The notes under the pieces: model-generated
Database searches by the model: none
Seen by the model: the letters and a program-made list of their open reading frames with translations, nothing else
Told to the model about the DNA's origin: nothing
Made by a program: the position numbers and the translations under genes
NCBI RefSeq assembly: GCF_027587375.1
Contig: NZ_JAMXIC010000017.1
Location: 1 to 64,000 of the forward strand
DNA length: 64,000 nt
Source: Arthrobacter sp. B2a2-09
GTDB taxonomy: Bacteria > Actinomycetota > Actinomycetes > Actinomycetales > Micrococcaceae
Direction of reading: 5' to 3'
In this document: one piece after another, positions 7,252-16,290 of the stretch
Numbering within the stretch: position 1 is the stretch's first letter
Layout: every line of letters starts with the position of its first letter

Positions 7252-9063
7252 TTATCGTCCTGCACTCCTTTCGTAGCGGAGACCGTGCCCAAACCGGAAG
7301 AGCGGCGCGGCGGTGTCAAAGGGCACATCGGGGCGGCTTGCCTCGATTGCTGCCATGCTTGAGGGGAGCTCGATCGGAAGCGATCCCTGTGGCTGCACTT
7401 CGCCAAAGAGCACATCGAGCAGGGCACTGCCACTCGCGCCGAAGTTCACGACGGCGGCTGCAACTTCGTCGATAAAAGGTGTGAGGATCGCCGGCCGGTC
7501 GAGGAAGACGTCCACAACCGTCGGCACAGTCGCGGCGAGAGCACGCAGTCGATCCACTTGCTCGGCCGGGAAGTCCAATGAACCCGAGTGGAAGAAGTTC
7601 TCGAACGTTGTAGCGCGCGGTTCAAACGGCGCCTGCAAGCGCAAAATCGCAACGTCGGCCTCCTGAGGGGTCTCGACAACCGTCCCGTACGGGGCGGCAA
7701 TAGCCGGGTCGACGCCCTCAAGATAGAGTTTCATTCCCCGGGCCAGTGGGAGCGTGGGGGTCTCCCCCGTGTTCGTGAGCAGTGTGATCGCCGCCCGCTG
7801 CGCGGCCTCACCCGCTGCGCGGAACCCTGCGTTTCCGACGACGGATTCCGCCCGTTCAACGTCAACAAGCGGCGCATCGAACAGGCCGAGGACAAACTTT
7901 TCGCGCAACAGCCTGCGAGCAGAGACGTCGATGCGCTCTTCGCTCACGTCGCCGCTGAGCACCAGCTCGACCAGCAGCTCCGGGATGGCCTCGCCGCCGA
8001 ACTGGTCTGCGCCTGCCTCCAGGACCTTGAGCATGCGCTCACGCGTCGAAAGATGCTCCACGCCCCACGCCCGTGCGGGGAATGGCTCGCCCATGATCGC
8101 CGCATCGCTGAGCAGGCCCCAGTCGGTGCAGACAATGCCATCAAAGCCGTAGCGCCCACGCAGCAGGCCGGTGATGACGCTCTTGTTGAAACCGAAGCCC
8201 ACCTCCTCATGTTCAGTACCGACGGGCATACCGTAGTACGGCATGATCTGGCTCGTTCCTGCCTCGAATGCGGCCTCGAACGGCTTCAGGTGGTGGTCAA
8301 AATTGTCCCCGGGGTAGACCTGTTCCCGGCCATAGGCGAAATGTGGATCCTCCCCGTCCTTTTGGGGGCCACCGCCGGGAAAATGCTTGGTCATGGTGGC
8401 AACGGATTCAGGGCCGAGCCGTTCCCCCTGGAACCCTCGGATGTATGCCGCGCCGAGTCGTCCGGCGAGGTCCGCGTCTTCGCCGAAGGTGCCGATCTGG
8501 CGCGACCAGCGCGGTTCGGTCGCGAGGTCGATCTGCGGGTGCAGCGCGACACGAAGCCCGACGGCGGTGTATTCCTGGCGGGCGATGTCGCCGAATCGCT
8601 CCACGAGCCCCTCATCACCGATCGCGCCCAGCCCGAGCGGCTCTGGCCATCGCGAGAACGGACCGGCCATCATCGCCGTCCCCGGATTGTCGGTGAACGA
8701 ATGCCGCGGGTCTGTCGAGAGCGTCACGGGAATGCCCAGACGCGTGGAGGCCGCGAGTTCCTGCAGGCGGTTGTGCCACTCGGCCATCTGCCGGGCCGTC
8801 GGCGCTGCACCCAGCACATTGAAGTGCGTCATTTGTTTGCCGAGCACGTACTCCTGGGTCGACGGTAAGCCAAACATCGGATCCGCGCCGGCAAGCTCCC
8901 CATCTTCGCCAATCGTGATCATGGTCTGAAAGAAGAGCCCGGCTTTCTCCTCAAGGGTCATCTGCCGGAGGAGACGCTCAACGCGCTCTTCCACCGGGAC
9001 GGACGCGTCACGGAAACTCGTGTCGACGTCGTTCGAACTCAGTTTGGCTGTGGTGTCGTTCAT
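7252..9063 (-). CDS. Glycoside hydrolase family 3 protein (beta-glucosidase-type)
   Basis: The 603-residue protein has the GH3 N-terminal barrel with KHFPGGG near residues 226-232 and the nucleophile Asp in GIVCTDWGLL (about residue 314). The C-terminal alpha/beta sandwich includes FGASGSALLDVLFGEVQPQGSLP. GH3 enzymes remove terminal beta-linked sugars from glycosides. No signal peptide is evident, so it should work in the cytoplasm on imported glycosides. Met at 9063 is preferred over 9075 because AAAGGA touches the upstream ATG directly. It is the last gene of the MFS-esterase-GH3 operon. Confidence 0.92.
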   Translation of the reverse strand: MNDTTAKLSSNDVDTSFRDASVPVEERVERLLRQMTLEEKAGLFFQTMITIGEDGELAGADPMFGLPSTQEYVLGKQMTHFNVLGAAPTARQMAEWHNRLQELAASTRLGIPVTLSTDPRHSFTDNPGTAMMAGPFSRWPEPLGLGAIGDEGLVERFGDIARQEYTAVGLRVALHPQIDLATEPRWSRQIGTFGEDADLAGRLGAAYIRGFQGERLGPESVATMTKHFPGGGPQKDGEDPHFAYGREQVYPGDNFDHHLKPFEAAFEAGTSQIMPYYGMPVGTEHEEVGFGFNKSVITGLLRGRYGFDGIVCTDWGLLSDAAIMGEPFPARAWGVEHLSTRERMLKVLEAGADQFGGEAIPELLVELVLSGDVSEERIDVSARRLLREKFVLGLFDAPLVDVERAESVVGNAGFRAAGEAAQRAAITLLTNTGETPTLPLARGMKLYLEGVDPAIAAPYGTVVETPQEADVAILRLQAPFEPRATTFENFFHSGSLDFPAEQVDRLRALAATVPTVVDVFLDRPAILTPFIDEVAAAVVNFGASGSALLDVLFGEVQPQGSLPIELPSSMAAIEASRPDVPFDTAAPLFRFGHGLRYERSAGR

Positions 9064-9153
9064 AATTCGGTTCATTCCTTTGGTGCTGTGGGCTGGTGCG
9101 ACGCGCGAAGGGGCGTCGAGCTGCCTGAAAGGGGTATCGGTAGCCAGCAGGGG

Positions 9154-10662
9154 TTATCCAGCGATGGGGGCGGTTTGGAACGTCCGCACGTCCGCATATC
9201 CGTCGGCGATGTTGGAAGACGGAACGTCATACATCCGCGTCTCGCGAGTATCTGGATCCCATGCTTCCCAGCCGGGCTGCCCGTCGCGGATAAACGAGAC
9301 GGCGGCGCCGTGCACATCGGCGGCCAGGCTTTGGGGAGGTTCGGATCCGGTGATCGCGTGGACGCGCTCGGCTGCGAGCACATCGAAGAAGAACGGCACG
9401 TCGAGGCAGTGGCCAGCGTCGCCGGTGATCGGGGATCGCCAGCCGAAGCGGTAGAGCCAGGTCGGCGCGGTGGACCCCGCGCGCGCTTCGGCCAGGTGTA
9501 GCGCCGGTGCGCGGAACATCCGGTCCGTGACGAACTGGCCGAGCATCTGCGCGGTGCCAAGACCGGGGTGTCCTGCGTTGTAGCTTTCCGCAGCCTCTGG
9601 GGAGACTCCCAGCCTGAGGAGGATGGCAGGCTCCGCCACCGACGGCAAATGGTCCTTGGCACCAGCGAGCATCATGTTGAACTCGTGGTCCGTGGCGCCG
9701 AGCAGGAGCGCCTTGTCGGCGCCTTGACCTGCACGCAGGGCGTCCATGGTTGATCGCGGAACGAGGTCACCGTCAATCACCGGGCCAAGTACAAGGCCGT
9801 CACCGAGAAGCGCAGTGAGCCCTGAGAGCGGGTCCGCGCTTTCCTGCTCCTGACCCACCGAAGAGACCTGCGCCTGCAGTTCAAGCACACGCTCTTCGGC
9901 GAGTGCGGCAAGACCAGCCCTTGTCGCCTGGACCCCGCCGAGCCAGGCCAGGCGGCGGCCGGTTGCCTCCGACTGGTCTAGAGACATCTCAGTGGGAGGA
10001 CCGGAGAGCGAGATGACCTGACTAAACAATGCCTGTGCGCGTGGAACGGAGAGCAGCGTGAGTACTGCACCGCCGCCTGCGGACTGGCCCGCGATAGTGA
10101 CCCGGGACGGGTCGCCGCCGAAGGCCCTGATGTTGTCGCGCACCCACTCCAGCGCGAGGATCCAGTCAAGGACGCCGCGGTTGTGCGGGGCATCGGAAAT
10201 CCAACCGAATCCGTCGAATCCCAGGCGGTAGGAAATGCTGACCGTCACGACGCCGTCGCGGTTGAACGCCGCGCCGTCATACCAAGGGCTTGCAGGCGAT
10301 CCGGCAACATATCCGCCGCCGTGGATCCACACGAGCACGGGAAGCCCTCCGTCCGCGGGCTCGGCTGGGCTCGGTGTGAAGACGTTGACGTTCAGGGTCG
10401 ACTCACCCGGGATGGAGGGTTCGGGGATGATCGTCACTTCGGAGAGGGCAACACGCTGCGGCGTCGCTGCGAACTCCAAGGCGTCGCGCACACCGTCCCA
10501 CGGCCGGTGCGGTACCGGCGGAGCGAAGCGCAGATCGCCGACGGGCGGCTCAGCGAAGGGGACGCCGAGGAAGGCAGCAGAGCCTTCCCGCCAGCGGCCG
10601 CGAACGGCGCCCGCCGTCGTCGTAATTTCAATGGTCTGCAGGGTATCAGAGGTGTTTGTCAC
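9154..10662 (-). CDS. Type-B carboxylesterase/lipase family protein
   Basis: The 502-residue alpha/beta hydrolase has the oxyanion segment WIHGGGYVAG (about 113-122) and the nucleophile elbow GQSAGGGAV with Ser194. The ADVHGAAVSFIRDGQPGW tail is typical of the family. It hydrolyses carboxylic esters. The GTG start has AGGAG a few bases upstream and is 10 bases from the MFS stop, so the two genes are one transcript. Beside a glycoside importer and a GH3 enzyme, it likely removes acyl groups from a plant or microbial acyl-glycoside. This role is inferred from context. Confidence 0.92.
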   Translation of the reverse strand: MTNTSDTLQTIEITTTAGAVRGRWREGSAAFLGVPFAEPPVGDLRFAPPVPHRPWDGVRDALEFAATPQRVALSEVTIIPEPSIPGESTLNVNVFTPSPAEPADGGLPVLVWIHGGGYVAGSPASPWYDGAAFNRDGVVTVSISYRLGFDGFGWISDAPHNRGVLDWILALEWVRDNIRAFGGDPSRVTIAGQSAGGGAVLTLLSVPRAQALFSQVISLSGPPTEMSLDQSEATGRRLAWLGGVQATRAGLAALAEERVLELQAQVSSVGQEQESADPLSGLTALLGDGLVLGPVIDGDLVPRSTMDALRAGQGADKALLLGATDHEFNMMLAGAKDHLPSVAEPAILLRLGVSPEAAESYNAGHPGLGTAQMLGQFVTDRMFRAPALHLAEARAGSTAPTWLYRFGWRSPITGDAGHCLDVPFFFDVLAAERVHAITGSEPPQSLAADVHGAAVSFIRDGQPGWEAWDPDTRETRMYDVPSSNIADGYADVRTFQTAPIAG

Positions 10663-10672
10663 GGTAAGTCTC

Positions 10673-12007
10673 CTAGCGGACGCTCTTGATCGGGACGATC
10701 ACGAATGCGGCAATGGCGACGGCGACCATGCCGAAGATGAACAATGCGGGGTATCCACCCAAGGATCCGATCAGCACGGCCGCGATGGCTGGGCTGAGTG
10801 CCTGAGGGATGTTGGTGGCCACGTTGAGGATGCCTAGATCCTTGGCAGCCGCCGTTCCCCCGCCGGGAAGGACCTCGGTCATGAGCGCGGTGTCGCATGC
10901 CATGTAGAGGCCGAAACCGAAGCCGTTCACGGCGGACATAATGATCATTCCGGTGAGCGTGGGCATGACGAGCGGGATGACGAGGCTGGCAATCATGATG
11001 GCCGAAGCAACGTAGATGAAGATCTTCCGCCTGCCGAGCTTGTCGCTGAGCCAGCCGGCGAGCCATACCGAGACGAGGGTGGTGACAAGCGACGCGATAC
11101 TCAGCAGGCCGATGGCGCCGTTGGCCTCGTCCATGCTCATCCCCACGTAGTCGGTAAGAATGAACAGCTGGTAGGTGAAGGTCACGAAGTAGCCGAGGAT
11201 GAACAAGAAGCGCGCGGCGAATGCCCAGGCGAAGTCCGGGTGCCGGCGTGGGCTGATCCAGAATCCGGTAAAGAAGTCCTTCCAGCTGAACTTCGGGTGC
11301 ACCGTGTTCTTGCTGGAGAAGTCCCGGTTGAAGAGCACAAACAGCAGCGCGCTGATGAGGACGGCAGCTCCGAAGACGGTGTATCCCAGACCAACGTTGT
11401 TGGCCAGCTGCCCGGCCAGGATCACGCCGGCCGTGCCACCAATAGTTGTACCAATTCCGACCATGGCGGACGCCACACCACGTCGGCTGCGCGGAAACCG
11501 GTCGGGTGTTATGGCCGAGAGCGGTCCCTGGAGTGCGTTGAGCGAGACCTGGATGATGACCCAGAGGATCGCGATCCACAGGATCGACTGCAAACCACCG
11601 AGCCCGGCAAGGAAGATGGCGCCGATGGCCGCTCCGATAATCATCCAAGGTGCCCGGCGGCCCATCCGGCTGCGCGTGCGGTCGCTGAATGCGCCGACCA
11701 CTGGCTGGGCAAAGAGTGTGAAAACAAACGATACGGTCGTCACGATCGCGAGATTGCTGACCTTGTTTGCCGGGTCGATCGCGGTTACTTGATTGGGCAA
11801 GAGGACCACGATGAGCCCCGAGTATGCGGCGAACAGCGCGAGCGAAGTGATGGCGATTGAGGGCAGCAGCGTGCGCGACGGTGGCGGGCTGGTGGCTGCC
11901 GATGTTGCGACGGCAAACGGCTCGGTACTTGGGTAGGCGGCTGCGGTTGTGGACGGATCGGCGGAACCGGTCCTGGTTGATGGAGTGGGCACAACTCTCC
12001 TCTTCAT
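10673..12007 (-). CDS. MFS transporter, probable glycoside importer
   Basis: The 444-residue protein has about 12 hydrophobic segments after a roughly 45-residue Pro/Ser/Thr-rich cytoplasmic leader. The loop 2-3 motif is GAFSDRTRSRMGRRAPWM, a form common in sugar and glycoside symporters of the SUC/GPH-like MFS groups. It is the promoter-proximal gene of the operon with the esterase and GH3 enzyme, which supports uptake of the substrate they process. No clear ribosome site is visible at the ATG. The ROK regulator gene ends 96 bases upstream. Confidence 0.9.
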   Translation of the reverse strand: MKRRVVPTPSTRTGSADPSTTAAAYPSTEPFAVATSAATSPPPSRTLLPSIAITSLALFAAYSGLIVVLLPNQVTAIDPANKVSNLAIVTTVSFVFTLFAQPVVGAFSDRTRSRMGRRAPWMIIGAAIGAIFLAGLGGLQSILWIAILWVIIQVSLNALQGPLSAITPDRFPRSRRGVASAMVGIGTTIGGTAGVILAGQLANNVGLGYTVFGAAVLISALLFVLFNRDFSSKNTVHPKFSWKDFFTGFWISPRRHPDFAWAFAARFLFILGYFVTFTYQLFILTDYVGMSMDEANGAIGLLSIASLVTTLVSVWLAGWLSDKLGRRKIFIYVASAIMIASLVIPLVMPTLTGMIIMSAVNGFGFGLYMACDTALMTEVLPGGGTAAAKDLGILNVATNIPQALSPAIAAVLIGSLGGYPALFIFGMVAVAIAAFVIVPIKSVR

Positions 12008-12086
12008 TGAGAAAGTTACGGCGTGGGGGGTCGTGCTGCACGAGAACCGATTAGCACTTGGGAATGAGTATGCGCCGCTCCCACAT

Positions 12087-12107
12087 ATAATTCAAGGGTT
12101 AAATTAT
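12087..12107. promoter_or_regulatory. AT-rich inverted repeat, probable ROK operator
   Basis: ATAATTCAA-GGG-TTAAATTAT is an inverted repeat with 8 of 9 matching positions in a high-GC setting. It stands between the ROK gene and the operon it presumably controls, and overlaps the last codons of the ROK gene. ROK repressors such as NagC and Mlc bind AT-rich dyads of this kind. A second smaller dyad, TCGTGC-T-GCACGA, lies at 12031-12043 nearer the MFS start. Confidence 0.6.
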
Positions 12108-13345
12108 GTATTCATATGAAGGGGATCCTGTAGCAGCCTGTCGCGTGCGGCCCATACCGCCCCGAGGAGCGCCGCATCATCGCCCAGCTGGCCCGACACA
12201 ATCTCCGGCTCATCCCAGGGCTGGGTGCCCGCAATGATTGGACGGTTGCCGGCAAAGGCCTTCCTGACCGGCCCGGTCAAACCGGCCCAATACCCTCCGA
12301 GCATGACCACCTGGGGATCAAGGGACATGGTGAGTATGTGCAGAGTGCGGGCGACCCAAATCGCTGCTTCCTCCCACGCGGCGGTGGCCTGCTCATCAGC
12401 GCTTGCGATGCGACGCGTCAACTCCGCCAGGGCACTGGTCAAGCCGTTCTTTTCCAATTCCCCGCCGAGACCAGCCGCTTCGAGCACAACGTCGGGACCG
12501 GCAACCGTGACAAGGCAACCGCGCTGGCCACAGGGGCACTGGGCGCCGTCGTGATCCACGGGTAGGTGCCCAAACGCGCCGGCGAGACCATGGGCTCCTT
12601 CGACGAGCCGCCCGTCGACGATCATTGCCCCACCGATACCTGAATTGCTCTTCAGATAGAGCATGTCCCCCACACCGGTCAGCCTGCTGTGTTCCGCCAG
12701 TGCCGCGACAGGGGCGTCCGCGCTAAGCCGGGCAATGTCCGGCATTCCGGGGACACGCTTCCCGAGCCCGCCAAGCACATCGACCGTCCCCCAAGCGAGA
12801 TCGGTGTCCGCGATCACCTGGGCAGGGTCCCCTCCCACAGGGGCAAACACGACGACGGTCAGGTCGGCAATCCGACGGCCGGCTCCGGCTGCCGCCGCCA
12901 GCGCGCGATCAAGCACCCTCGCAAGCACATCGAGCACAGGCTCAGGATCACCCATCGGCCTGCCGTGGTGTTCAGCAAACCGGAACAGGGTGTCGCCCGC
13001 GAGGGAGACCAGCAAAGCGGTGGCTTGATCGGCGTCGAGCTGCAGCGCAAGGATCGCAATGTCAGCCGCGGCGAGTTCGAGGAGGGTGAGTGGCCGGCCC
13101 TTTCCACCGTCGGCTACCGTCTCCGTCGCACGCAGGACGCCTGCATCTGTGAGCAACTTAGCCAGTGCGGTGACCGCCCCGCGCGTCAGCCCCGTGCCGT
13201 CCGCGATCTGGCTACGGGAGCTCGGCCCGTTCGAGACGAGGTAGCTGGCCACAATGCCGAGATTGTGACGGCGCACGTCACCACTGACGAGCGAGTTTGC
13301 GGAGTCAATGGCCGGGCCACTGGAGCCTGATGTTTGGGTGCTCAT
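12104..13345 (-). CDS. ROK family transcriptional regulator
   Basis: The 413-residue protein joins an N-terminal winged helix (SRSQIADGTGLTRGAVTALAKLL) to a ROK sugar-kinase-like domain. The ROK zinc signature is present as CPCGQRGC, preceded by GAFGHLPVDHDG. Such proteins repress sugar and glycoside operons and release DNA on binding a sugar. The start at 13345 (MSTQTSG) is chosen because the upstream extension would cover the divergent TetR promoter. It is transcribed toward the MFS-esterase-GH3 operon, its likely target. Confidence 0.92.
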   Translation of the reverse strand: MSTQTSGSSGPAIDSANSLVSGDVRRHNLGIVASYLVSNGPSSRSQIADGTGLTRGAVTALAKLLTDAGVLRATETVADGGKGRPLTLLELAAADIAILALQLDADQATALLVSLAGDTLFRFAEHHGRPMGDPEPVLDVLARVLDRALAAAAGAGRRIADLTVVVFAPVGGDPAQVIADTDLAWGTVDVLGGLGKRVPGMPDIARLSADAPVAALAEHSRLTGVGDMLYLKSNSGIGGAMIVDGRLVEGAHGLAGAFGHLPVDHDGAQCPCGQRGCLVTVAGPDVVLEAAGLGGELEKNGLTSALAELTRRIASADEQATAAWEEAAIWVARTLHILTMSLDPQVVMLGGYWAGLTGPVRKAFAGNRPIIAGTQPWDEPEIVSGQLGDDAALLGAVWAARDRLLQDPLHMNT

Positions 13346-13400
13346 GTGGCTAGCTTCGCACACACCCAACTTTGCTGACAGATCCCTGTAAAGTGTCTGT

Positions 13401-14042
13401 ATGCCTAGGATTACGGCCGCCACCAACGCGGCGCAACGCGCTGAAACCCGACGCCGGGTCCTGACAGCTTTCGGCGAACTGCTCTTCACCCACGGCCTCC
13501 CCGGCTTGACCATGACCGACGTCGCGCGGCATGCTGGCGTCGGCCGGACTGCGGTGTACAACTACTACGCCGACATGGAACAGCTCCTCATCGCGTACGC
13601 CTTGGACGAGACCGAGCGATTCTTGGGCGACCTGCGCGAATCCCTCGCCGCACTACAGAACCCGGTGGACCGTCTGGCCCTTTACGTGCGCGCACAGGTG
13701 GAAGACCTGAGCCGACGGCACCTCCCGCCGGGCCCTGCGATGGCGGCTGTCCTCTCCCCCGCATCCTTTGCGAAATTGGCCGATCACGTCGGCGAACTCA
13801 ACCTGCTGCTCCAGGACATCCTGCGCGACGGAATCGCCGCCGGCTACCTCCCGCCCACCGACGTCGGCCAGCTCGCCAGGCTCATCCACGGAACTCTTTC
13901 CTCCAGCGCGGCACGCGGCAATGCCGCGAACGGAGCGGAGCTGGACGAGCTTGAGGAGCGGCTGGTCCAGACCGTGCGGTTCATCCAGTTGGGCGCGGGA
14001 GCAAGGTTCGACGACGACGGCCGGCCCGCGCGCTTGGCGTGA
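13401..14042 (+). CDS. TetR/AcrR family transcriptional regulator
   Basis: The 213-residue protein has the TetR helix-turn-helix TMTDVARHAGVGRTAVYNYYADMEQ at about 40-65, followed by a helical ligand domain. It is divergent from the ROK regulator with only 55 bases between the starts. That spacer holds TGACAGA and TCTGT half-sites flanking a possible dyad, so autoregulation is plausible. No target transporter or enzyme lies directly downstream, so its ligand is unknown. Confidence 0.9.
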   Translation: MPRITAATNAAQRAETRRRVLTAFGELLFTHGLPGLTMTDVARHAGVGRTAVYNYYADMEQLLIAYALDETERFLGDLRESLAALQNPVDRLALYVRAQVEDLSRRHLPPGPAMAAVLSPASFAKLADHVGELNLLLQDILRDGIAAGYLPPTDVGQLARLIHGTLSSSAARGNAANGAELDELEERLVQTVRFIQLGAGARFDDDGRPARLA

Positions 14043-14052
14043 CTCTGCCGCC

Positions 14053-14090
14053 GGGGGCTGGCGCAGTTCGCGGGGGCTGGCGCAGTTCGC
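14053..14090. repeat. Two tandem 19-bp copies after the TetR gene
   Basis: GGGGGCTGGCGCAGTTCGC occurs twice head to tail in the 59-base spacer between the TetR and LytR_C genes, whose 3' ends converge. Its function is unknown. Confidence 0.7.
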
Positions 14091-14101
14091 GGAAGCCGGG
14101 G

Positions 14102-14827
14102 CTAAGGCGTCGGAATCACCGGAAGCTTCGCATTGTCGGCAATCCGCTGCTCCTCGCGGGGACAACTGAGCTTGCCCGGGGTATTGTCCACGAGTTCCGG
14201 TGGAACCAGTGCCGAGAAGCCGGGGGCGAGGATGACGTCCACGGACGCATCCGTGCGTTGGTCCTGGAAGTAGTCGGTGCCGGCGAGGTTCCTCTGGATG
14301 TTGAACGCTGCCGCTTGCCCGCTGGATCCCGAAACCACTACGGCCGGGCCGGTGTAGCTGGTGGTGGAGTTATCGACGCTGCCCACGTTGTATCCCCGGG
14401 CCTTCAACTGGTCTGCCACGCTCTTGGCCAGGCCGGCCCTGCCGGCGGCGTTGTAGACATTGACGCTGACCTTGTTGTTGGGCGTGTAATCGAAAACAGT
14501 CGTCGGACACACGGCCGCCGGCGCCTTGCTGGCAACGGCGGAGGGGAATCGGATCACGCCGTTCATGACCGCCCAGGCGCCCACGAGCCCGGCAACGATC
14601 ACTCCGACGAGCAGCGCGAGAACGATCCCGTGCAAGAGGCGGCGGCTGAACCACCCCGGATGGCTCTCCGGTCCAGGAGCATCGGCAAAAGTTGCCCGGA
14701 GTTCCGGCCCCGTGACAACGCGATGACCGTGCAGGCTCGTCACATCTTTGGGACGTTTCCGGCGCTTCCTCGGATCCGCGTTCTCGGGCACTGCCACCTG
14801 CTCTTCCGGGATTGTTTCGTTAACCAT
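14102..14827 (-). CDS. LytR C-terminal domain protein, membrane anchored
   Basis: The 241-residue protein has a charged cytoplasmic N-terminus, one transmembrane helix (LLHGIVLALLVGVIVAG, about 64-80) and an extracellular LytR_C domain. The domain includes VSVNVYNAAGRAGLAKSVADQL and ends with a Pro-rich tail. This domain accompanies LCP-type cell-wall ligases but is common alone in actinobacteria, with a presumed cell-envelope role. Its ATG overlaps the stop of the preceding small gene by 8 bases, so the two are co-translated. Confidence 0.88.
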   Translation of the reverse strand: MVNETIPEEQVAVPENADPRKRRKRPKDVTSLHGHRVVTGPELRATFADAPGPESHPGWFSRRLLHGIVLALLVGVIVAGLVGAWAVMNGVIRFPSAVASKAPAAVCPTTVFDYTPNNKVSVNVYNAAGRAGLAKSVADQLKARGYNVGSVDNSTTSYTGPAVVVSGSSGQAAAFNIQRNLAGTDYFQDQRTDASVDVILAPGFSALVPPELVDNTPGKLSCPREEQRIADNAKLPVIPTP

Positions 14828-15119
14828 CTATCACCAGGACCCGGGCGTGGATGGCCGTCCGCTGGTGGAGCGCAGTCCGGACGGCACGGTGCAGCCCGTC
14901 TTCGAGATACAACACACCTTGATACTGCACCACATGCGGGAAAAGGTCGCCGAAAAAGGTCGAATCCTCAGCCAGCAGCGCTTCCAGGTCAAGGGTGCGC
15001 TTGGTAGTGACAAGTTCATCAAGCCGGACCGGACGCGGGGGCAGCGAAGCCCAGTCCTTGGGCGTGGAAAAACCATGGTCAGGGTACGGGCGTCCCTCGC
15101 CCACAGCTTTGAATATCAC
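14820..15119 (-). CDS. Small conserved actinobacterial protein (VapB-antitoxin-like annotation)
   Basis: The 99-residue protein starts with GTG. It contains DWASLPPRPVRLDELVTTKR, then LYLEDGLHRAVRTALHQRT, a pattern conserved next to LytR_C genes in actinobacteria as far as I recall. Relatives are often annotated as VapB-type antitoxins, but no toxin gene (PIN domain or other) adjoins it here. A toxin-antitoxin role is therefore doubtful; the segment DGLHRAV could also suggest a ParB-like fold. It is coupled to the downstream envelope protein by an 8-base overlap. Confidence 0.7.
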   Translation of the reverse strand: MIFKAVGEGRPYPDHGFSTPKDWASLPPRPVRLDELVTTKRTLDLEALLAEDSTFFGDLFPHVVQYQGVLYLEDGLHRAVRTALHQRTAIHARVLVIDG

Positions 15120-15222
15120 TGTGCAAGCCTAAAGAAGTAAGGCGTCCAAGGGAACTTGTGAGAAGTCGGCCACCAAGGTTGTGGCCAAAAGGTAACCGTT
15201 GGCGAACGGTACGCGCTGAAAC

Positions 15223-15286
15223 GGTGCCGCCTACCGCCGTCGGCCGCCGCCTGCCGCCGCCTGGTGCCGCCTACCGCCGTCGGCCG
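15223..15286. repeat. 24-bp direct repeat with 40-bp period in the spacer before the HAD gene
   Basis: GGTGCCGCCTACCGCCGTCG followed by GCCG appears at 15223-15246 and 15263-15286, separated by a related CCGCCTGCCGCCG stretch. The 210-base spacer 15120-15329 holds nothing else I can name apart from the divergent promoters. Confidence 0.7.
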
Positions 15287-15329
15287 TCACACCGCTGCCG
15301 CCATGACGCCGGACTGACAGAATGGGATC

Positions 15330-16238
15330 ATGACTGCTTCAACGCCAGGCACGCACCCGGCTGCTCCCGCCCTCGCACTTCTCCTCGACGTCGACGGCCC
15401 TGTCGCGAGTCCAGTGACGCGCGATGTGAAGCCGGAAATCATCGCCGACCTTGTGGGCTTGGCATCCGCAGGCATCCCCGTCATTTTCAACACCGGCCGC
15501 TCAGACGCTTTCATCCGCGAGCAGGTCATGGTGCCCATGATCGCCGCCGGAATGCCTGCGGGAACGGTGGTCCACGCGATCTGCGAGAAGGGCGCTGTGT
15601 GGTTCAGCTACACTTCGGGCGGCCCGGGACCCATCCATGTGGACCATGACCTTGCTGTTCCGAAGGCCTACGGCGACGACGTCCGCCGCATGGTGGCAGA
15701 GGACTATGCGACGCACATGTTCTTCGATGAGACAAAGCGCGCCATGGTGTCGGTGGAGCAGCATCTGGACGTCTCAAGTGACGACTACCTGGCCGAGCAG
15801 AAGCTCTTTGACGCCGATGCTTTGGAACTCATGGGCAGGCACGGGCTCTCCGCCGCGCTCCTGGATCACCACGCACCAGGATCCGACGACGCCGCCGACT
15901 ACCGCCTGGATCCCACCATCATCTCCACGGACATCGAGTCCATCCGGCTCGGTAAGGATCTCGGCGCAAGCCGCGCGGTGGAGCTCCTTGCCGCCCAAGG
16001 CATCACCCCGCAGGCCTGGCGGACTGTGGGCGATTCGCGCACAGACTACGCCATGGCGGATTGGCTCCACCACAATGACCACAGCGTCAAGCACGTCGAC
16101 GTCCGGCCCGCGGACGGCGTGCCCAACAAGCCCTACGATGTTCTTACAGCCACAGACCTCGGCTTGGGCGAGGACGTCATTCACGACGACGCCGGAGGCG
16201 CATTCCTGCGCAGTTGGCGTGAAGCCTTGGTGGGCTAA
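15330..16238 (+). CDS. HAD superfamily hydrolase
   Basis: The 302-residue protein has HAD motif I as LLLDVDGPV (nucleophile Asp), motif II at VIFNTGRSDAF and motif III/IV at TVGDSRTDYAMADWL. HAD enzymes mostly act as phosphatases on sugar phosphates or similar compounds in the cytoplasm. It lies 52 bases before the Stealth-type sugar-phosphate transferase gene on the same strand. This suggests a joint role in making or recycling a phosphosugar precursor, although the substrate is not known. Confidence 0.85.
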   Translation: MTASTPGTHPAAPALALLLDVDGPVASPVTRDVKPEIIADLVGLASAGIPVIFNTGRSDAFIREQVMVPMIAAGMPAGTVVHAICEKGAVWFSYTSGGPGPIHVDHDLAVPKAYGDDVRRMVAEDYATHMFFDETKRAMVSVEQHLDVSSDDYLAEQKLFDADALELMGRHGLSAALLDHHAPGSDDAADYRLDPTIISTDIESIRLGKDLGASRAVELLAAQGITPQAWRTVGDSRTDYAMADWLHHNDHSVKHVDVRPADGVPNKPYDVLTATDLGLGEDVIHDDAGGAFLRSWREALVG

Positions 16239-16290
16239 GTTCACTGAGGCCGCGCCAACCACAACCTTTCGGAGAAAAGCCATCACAGAC

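Noticed and set aside
7588..8868. A 426-codon plus-strand frame inside the GH3 gene
   Set aside because: Antisense to a complete GH3 gene with catalytic motifs; its composition is that of a shadow frame.
14820..15119. Toxin-antitoxin module
   Set aside because: The small protein resembles entries named VapB-like, but no toxin gene adjoins it and its partner is an envelope LytR_C protein.
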